The notes under the pieces: generated by a model
Databases searched by the model: none
Seen by the model: the letters and a program-made list of their open reading frames with translations, nothing else
What the model was told of the DNA's origin: nothing
Position numbers and translations under genes: made by a program
Shown: in pieces, positions 13,001 through 17,048 of the stretch
How positions within the stretch are numbered: the stretch's first letter is position 1
How the letters are laid out: each line of letters opens with the position of its first letter
Source of the DNA: CAYJAD01 sp964369995
GTDB taxonomy: Bacteria; Desulfobacterota; Desulfovibrionia; Desulfovibrionales; Desulfovibrionaceae
Length of the DNA stretch: 17,048 nt
Reading direction: 5' to 3'
NCBI GenBank assembly: GCA_964369995.1
Contig: CAYJHH010000061.1
Span: 1-17,048 of the forward strand

Positions 13001-13735
13001 TTATTGTAATGTGGGGTAGCGACCGCAACCAAAAGTGCCTTCAGGGCAGAATTTACTTTTTTCACAAGGGGCGCCGGCCTCAGCAAACACTTCGGGTAAG
13101 ATCTCTCGGCAAATATGGAGCATATCTTGCGCCACGCGGCGTATTTCCCATTGAGCTCGGGTGCAACAGCGGTGAGAAAAGAAATTAAGCAAGGTGCGGC
13201 AATTCATGCTGACCACTATGCGCGTTTCTGCCGCTTGGGGCAGCACAAAGCGGGCATCTTCATTGGCCTTATGGGCGCGGCCATCGGCGCTGAGCAAGGC
13301 GTGAATATCTGCATAAGCAGAGCCCACTTCAGCCATGAATTTTTCAAATCGAGCCAATGCGGCAGGATTTTTGGCAATGGCTGGCGGAATAATATAATTG
13401 CAATCGGCACCATTGACATAGCGCTGACTTTGCTGTGAATACGAAGCAATGCGGTGGCGCACCAATTGATGCGAAAGGGCGCGAGAAATACCGTCTATGG
13501 CAAAGGTGAAGCTCACATGTTCTATGGGGCTGGCATGTCCGGAAGCCATGATTTTTTTGACAAGCGCCGCTTGTTTTTGCGGGCTTATATGTTCTTCGCC
13601 CTGAGCATGGGTCAGATCTTGCCACAAATCTCCCACAAATCCTTCAAAATAGCATTGCCGGCATGCGGCATAAATGACGGCCAAGGGGCTTGGTGTATGG
13701 GTGAGCAATTGTACTTTTGCTGTGACGGCTGGCAT
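13001..13735 (-). CDS. thyX: Flavin-dependent thymidylate synthase
   Basis: ThyX makes dTMP from dUMP using FAD, NADPH and methylenetetrahydrofolate, and needs no separate dihydrofolate reductase step. The 244-residue protein contains the ThyX signature RHR-x7-S as RHRIASYSQQS (93-103), followed by QRY. Other family blocks seen are SGHASPIEHVSFTFAI (65-80) and the later MNCRTLLNFFSHRCCTRAQWEIR, which matches the dUMP-binding NxRxxxxFxxxR region. The C-terminal tail has several cysteines (CEKSKFCPEGTFGCGRYP); an extra metal-like cluster is possible but not established. The ATG at 13735 has AGGAG six bases upstream. It lies 36 bases after ruvB as last gene of the operon. Confidence 0.93.
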   Translation of the reverse strand: MPAVTAKVQLLTHTPSPLAVIYAACRQCYFEGFVGDLWQDLTHAQGEEHISPQKQAALVKKIMASGHASPIEHVSFTFAIDGISRALSHQLVRHRIASYSQQSQRYVNGADCNYIIPPAIAKNPAALARFEKFMAEVGSAYADIHALLSADGRAHKANEDARFVLPQAAETRIVVSMNCRTLLNFFSHRCCTRAQWEIRRVAQDMLHICREILPEVFAEAGAPCEKSKFCPEGTFGCGRYPTLQ

Positions 13736-13771
13736 GGTTTTCTCCTAGGTCAAAAGGACATATTGTGGCGA

Positions 13772-14776
13772 TTAGCTGAGTAACATTTTCATATGCGCAT
13801 AGGCTTTACTGGTGGCCATGCGTCCGCGCGAAGTGCGTTTTAAAAAACCGCATTGAATAAGATAAGGTTCATAAATATCTTCTAGGGTACGCACTTCTTC
13901 AGAGCAAGCCACCGCAAGGGTTTTTATACCCACAGGGCCGCCATCGTATACTTGTATAAGCACTTGCAAAAGCTTTCTATCCATTTGGTCAAGGCCGTGC
14001 TCATCCACATCCATGCGCTGCATGGCCGCCGCCGCTTGGGGCTCGGTGATGCTATTTTCTCCTTGCACCAAGGCAAAGTCTCGTACGCGGCGTAAAAGCC
14101 TATTGGCAATACGCGGTGTCCCGCGGGAGCGACGTCCAATTTCCAAAGCGCCTCCATCGTCAATGGCAATGCCAAGAATTTTTGCCGTGCGGCTCACAAT
14201 GCGTGCTAAATCATGGGGAGAGTAAAATTCTAAACGAGTTACAATGCCAAAGCGATCACGCAAGGGAGAGGAAAGCATACCCATACGCGTGGTGGCGCCC
14301 ACCAAGGTAAAAGGCTCAAGGTCAATTTTCACCGTGCGCGCGGCAGGGCCTTGGCCAATGATAAGGTCAAGCTTAAAATCTTCCATGGCCGGATACAACA
14401 CTTCTTCCACGGTAATGGGCATACGGTGAATTTCATCCACAAAAAGAATATCATGGCGAGATAAATTGGTGAGAATAGCCGCCAAGTCACCGCTACGCTC
14501 AAGCACAGGGCCTGAGGTGCAGATGATATTTACGCCCATTTCTGCGGCAATAATTTGCGCCAATGTGGTTTTTCCAAGGCCGGGATTACCACAAAACAAG
14601 GTATGGTCCAAGGCTTTATGCCTCTCCTTGGCTGCCTTAAGGTATACGCGCATATTGGCACGCAATTCTTCTTGTCCTATGAAGTCATCTAAGGAACGAG
14701 GGCGTACGGACTCTTCGGCGCCTGAGCCTAGGGGGTCGCTTTGCTGCATGAGGGAAGAGGCGGGGGCAGTGGTCAT
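13772..14776 (-). CDS. ruvB: Holliday junction branch-migration ATPase RuvB
   Basis: RuvB is the hexameric motor that, with RuvA, drives branch migration at Holliday junctions. The 334-residue protein has Walker A GNPGLGKT (63-70), Walker B VDEIHRM (114-120), sensor and arginine-finger regions including TLVGATTRMGMLSSPLRDRFG, and the sensor II motif RGTPRIANRLLRR. A C-terminal winged-helix domain follows, with the RTxxGR-like end TSRGRMAT. Length is normal. The ATG at 14776 overlaps the ruvA stop by one base (TAATG). Confidence 0.95.
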   Translation of the reverse strand: MTTAPASSLMQQSDPLGSGAEESVRPRSLDDFIGQEELRANMRVYLKAAKERHKALDHTLFCGNPGLGKTTLAQIIAAEMGVNIICTSGPVLERSGDLAAILTNLSRHDILFVDEIHRMPITVEEVLYPAMEDFKLDLIIGQGPAARTVKIDLEPFTLVGATTRMGMLSSPLRDRFGIVTRLEFYSPHDLARIVSRTAKILGIAIDDGGALEIGRRSRGTPRIANRLLRRVRDFALVQGENSITEPQAAAAMQRMDVDEHGLDQMDRKLLQVLIQVYDGGPVGIKTLAVACSEEVRTLEDIYEPYLIQCGFLKRTSRGRMATSKAYAHMKMLLS

Positions 14777-15384
14777 TATTGGGCTCCTGCTTTGGCAAGG
14801 GCTTTAAGTACGGCGCGTAAAGCTCCGGACACGTCTAGGTCAGGTTCTTCTTGCAAAATTTTTCTGGCCAAAGGCGCTGTTTCTTCTTCGCTGTATCCAA
14901 GATTACTGAGTCCGTCCAGCACATCACGTAAAATGGAGCCGGCAGAAGGGTTGGCTCCAGCCATGGCAGGCAGATCTTCCACTTTAAGTTTATATTTTAA
15001 CTCTAGGAAAATATGTTGACCTGTTTTTTTGCCAATGCCGGAAACACGCGTTAAGGCCACCATGTCATCTTCAATGACCATGCGGCGCAGGTCGTCAGGG
15101 CGATATAAGGAGAGTATGGCCAAAGCCGTACGTGCTCCTACTTTGGAGATACTGACTAGAATTTCAAAAGTTTGTCTTTCGTCCCATGTTTCAAAACCAA
15201 AAAGTTCCTGAGAGTCTTCACGCACTTGAAAGCTGGTATAAAAGGCCACAAACTCCCCTTTAGCCGGCAGATGGCTTAAGGTGTGGTTGGGTAAGGCCAC
15301 AGCATAGCCAAGGCCGCTGTCGGTGATGATAAGGCATTGACTGCCCCACATTTCGCCAATTCTTCCTTCTATACGCGCAATCAT
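14776..15384 (-). CDS. ruvA: Holliday junction DNA-binding protein RuvA
   Basis: RuvA binds the four-way junction and loads RuvB. The 202-residue protein shows the N-terminal OB-fold (MIARIEGRIGEMWG, 1-14), two helix-hairpin-helix motifs (KVGARTALAIL at 81-91 and VSGIGKKTGQHIFLEL at 114-129), and a C-terminal domain III (about 150-202) that contacts RuvB. The frame extends further upstream, but the ATG at 15384 has GGAGG six bases before it and gives the conserved start. There is a single base between the moaA stop and this start codon. ruvC is not next to it. Confidence 0.94.
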   Translation of the reverse strand: MIARIEGRIGEMWGSQCLIITDSGLGYAVALPNHTLSHLPAKGEFVAFYTSFQVREDSQELFGFETWDERQTFEILVSISKVGARTALAILSLYRPDDLRRMVIEDDMVALTRVSGIGKKTGQHIFLELKYKLKVEDLPAMAGANPSAGSILRDVLDGLSNLGYSEEETAPLARKILQEEPDLDVSGALRAVLKALAKAGAQ

Positions 15385-15385
15385 A

Positions 15386-16486
15386 CTATCCTCCGATGGA
15401 AACCATTTTCTTTTGTGCCACAGCCTTGGCATTTCTGGCTTTAAGTAAGGCCTCGCCTAGAGGTTTATCCTTAATGGCTTTTTCAAAAACGTGGCAAATT
15501 TCTTGTTCTAAACAGGCTTGCTTGTGCTCAGGTTTGGCATCAGCGCACAAGGTGTCACTGCGTAATATGTCGCGTAAATCATGCTCCGTATCGGCAAAAA
15601 GACAGGTGCGTAGTTGTCCGTCGGACGTGACGCGCAAACGATTACACGAGTGGCAAAAATGGTTAGACATGGCAGAAATAATGCCTATGCGCCCTTGACC
15701 ACCTTCAAGGCTGTACATGCGAGCAGGGCCGGCATGTGGCGTTAAATCTTCCGGTGGAATGGGGCTGCTATCAGCTCTTTTTTTGGCCTTGAGTTTAGAA
15801 AAATCCAGCGGTGTTAAGGTGGCAAATTGCTGGGCATGCTGTAAAATATCTTCAGCTGGCAAAAATAAATCTTCACTCCATGTGGTTGTGCTACCCATGG
15901 GCATAAATTCAATGAAGCGCACATCCACACGATGGTCATGGGCAAAGCGCACAAAATGCTCCATCTCCACATCGCTGACGCCGCGCATGGCCACGGCATT
16001 GATTTTTACGCGAATATGGGCTTGCAATAAGGCTTGTATGGTAAGCAAGACTTCCTCAAGCATATCCTTACCGGTAATGCGGGCAAAGGTCTCTTTGTGA
16101 AAAGAATCCAGAGAAATATTTATGGCACGAATGCCTAGTTCTTGAAGTTTTGGTACATGGGGGCGCACCAAGGTGGCATTGGTGGTAATGCGTAAATCAA
16201 TTTGAGGAAAACGCTCACGCAATGTGGTCACAAAGTCCATAAAGCCCCTGCGCGCAAAGGGCTCCCCACCGGTGAGGCGAACTTTTTGTATGCCCATACG
16301 AAGAGAGGCCGCCACAATGGTAAGCATCTCTTCGTAGCGCAAAATAGAAGCATGGGGGATGAAATTTTCTTCCACCTCACTACGACAGTAATGACAACGT
16401 AAGTTACAATGATCTGTCACCGAAAGGCGCAAATAGCGCGCCACTCGTCCATGCTCATCTGAAAGTAAGGCTTTAGTCACGCTCAT
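15386..16486 (-). CDS. moaA: GTP 3',8-cyclase MoaA, molybdopterin synthesis
   Basis: MoaA is a radical SAM enzyme that cyclises GTP in the first step of molybdenum cofactor biosynthesis, together with MoaC. The 366-residue protein has the N-terminal cluster motif CNLRCHYC (Cys27, 31, 34), LTGGEPF (71-77) and FMPMG (194-198). The second 4Fe-4S site is CHSC...C (Cys278, 281, 295), and the invariant C-terminal Gly-Gly tail (SIGG) is present. Length is slightly above typical, due to an insert around 225-255. The start at 16486 overlaps the upstream gene by 14 bases. No strong ribosome-binding site precedes it, so coupled translation is likely. No other moa/moe genes are in the window. Confidence 0.94.
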   Translation of the reverse strand: MSVTKALLSDEHGRVARYLRLSVTDHCNLRCHYCRSEVEENFIPHASILRYEEMLTIVAASLRMGIQKVRLTGGEPFARRGFMDFVTTLRERFPQIDLRITTNATLVRPHVPKLQELGIRAINISLDSFHKETFARITGKDMLEEVLLTIQALLQAHIRVKINAVAMRGVSDVEMEHFVRFAHDHRVDVRFIEFMPMGSTTTWSEDLFLPAEDILQHAQQFATLTPLDFSKLKAKKRADSSPIPPEDLTPHAGPARMYSLEGGQGRIGIISAMSNHFCHSCNRLRVTSDGQLRTCLFADTEHDLRDILRSDTLCADAKPEHKQACLEQEICHVFEKAIKDKPLGEALLKARNAKAVAQKKMVSIGG

Positions 16487-17027
16487 ATCCGGGAAGTAAT
16501 ATGGAAGAAGCTCCCGATTGGCCTTGCCCCTTAGGACAGTCTTTTTGCAAATAACAAATTTCGCAAGCGCCTTTGAAGGGGAAGTGAGTTACCACCGCAA
16601 AGCGACGGGTAAGGCTTGGGCCATCGTCTTTGTAGGGCATGCCAAGTTCTTCCAGGGCAGCACGTAATGTATCAGTGGGGCGTGGTGCTGGGGCGCAACC
16701 GGCGCTTTCCACATCGGGTAATAGGTCATGCACCACGGACATACAAAGGGTTTGTGCCAAGGCATTGTCGGCATAGGCTTGTGAGGCAGACTCTGCCCAG
16801 GCGTTGTCTATGCTTTCTTCCACAGATTCCGGTAACCATGTGACAAGATATTTTACCTTACCCGTATCAACGGTATAAACTTGTAATTCTTCTTTCCAGC
16901 TTTCCCAAAGGGACATAAAGCGTTCAAACATTTGCCCACCAATGCGTGTTTCTTGGCTGTTACGCATGATGAGTTCTAAATCAAAATAAGGGCTTGCGTT
17001 GAGTTTTTCCAAAGTGTAGCTATTCAT
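16473..17027 (-). CDS. Unidentified protein with a C-terminal Cys motif, overlapping moaA
   Basis: A 184-residue soluble protein with no signal peptide and no family I recognise. The N-terminal two thirds are mostly helical and acidic, with several Trp residues (SLWESWKEELQVY at 39-51, LVTWLPESVEES at 61-72). The C-terminal part carries CEICYLQKDCP, a C-x2-C-x5-C motif (Cys155, 158, 164), with single Cys95 and Cys111 upstream; it could bind zinc or an iron-sulfur cluster. It overlaps moaA by 14 bases and is the first visible gene of that operon, which suggests it is co-made with MoaA. The ATG at 17027 has AAGGAAG some 13 bases upstream, a rather long spacing. The promoter lies beyond the window edge. 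Confidence 0.7.
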   Translation of the reverse strand: MNSYTLEKLNASPYFDLELIMRNSQETRIGGQMFERFMSLWESWKEELQVYTVDTGKVKYLVTWLPESVEESIDNAWAESASQAYADNALAQTLCMSVVHDLLPDVESAGCAPAPRPTDTLRAALEELGMPYKDDGPSLTRRFAVVTHFPFKGACEICYLQKDCPKGQGQSGASSILLPGYERD

Positions 17028-17048
17028 ATTTTTACTAAAACTTCCTTT

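Noticed and set aside
1..17048. tRNA, rRNA, CRISPR arrays, insertion sequences, defence-system genes
   Set aside because: I looked on both strands and found no cloverleaf, regular spacer-repeat pattern, transposase or known defence domain.

Overview
The window looks like a chromosomal segment of a Gram-negative bacterium, most likely a deltaproteobacterium of the Desulfovibrio type. That placement is inferred from the gene set and protein character (HflK N-terminus, long Ser/Thr/Ala-rich DnaA linker, ThyX rather than ThyA, YgiQ-type radical SAM protein, nadD followed by a TPR gene), not from a marker gene. Base composition is moderate and the non-coding stretches are clearly AT-rich. There is no rRNA, tRNA, CRISPR array, transposase or prophage.

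Left end (1-2848). A truncated gene end and a broken, frameshifted gene remnant are closed by a strong stem-loop at 367-410. Then come three minus-strand genes: a tandem-ABM-domain protein with its own promoter, D-Ala-D-Ala ligase (ddl), and an HD-domain phosphohydrolase whose end overlaps the start of ddl.

Replication-like region (2768-5321). A 614-base AT-rich intergenic stretch carries palindromes and a perfect DnaA box and leads into a dnaA gene on the plus strand. The encoded DnaA has the usual four-domain plan, but several ATP-switch residues differ from E. coli: the arginine finger, the box VII Arg, the sensor I Asp and the first Walker B acid. Its DNA-recognition signature is one residue shorter. 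dnaN, recF and gyrB are absent nearby. A second AT-rich gap with several hairpins separates dnaA from the convergent gene that follows.

Minus-strand operon (5322-9362). ygiQ, slyX, nadD and a TPR/coiled-coil gene are packed tightly: an 8-base ygiQ/slyX overlap, a 67-base gap before nadD, and a 10-base gap before the TPR gene. A monocistronic secreted EF-hand protein (9441-9803, minus) follows.

Plus-strand operon (10130-12882). hflK and hflC overlap by one base and are followed by a CI/S24-like regulator whose catalytic Ser position is Asn. A strong terminator at 12901-12945 ends the unit.

Right-hand minus-strand operon (17027 down to 13001). An unrecognised Cys-motif protein overlaps moaA by 14 bases. 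ruvA follows one base after moaA, ruvB overlaps ruvA by one base, and thyX comes last. It joins molybdopterin synthesis, Holliday-junction migration and dTMP synthesis. A hairpin closely matching one beside dnaA follows thyX.

The window is mostly core metabolism and DNA maintenance. The points most worth a second look are the aberrant DnaA with its possible origin, the S24-like regulator lacking its Ser, the repeated hairpins, and the Cys-motif partner of moaA.
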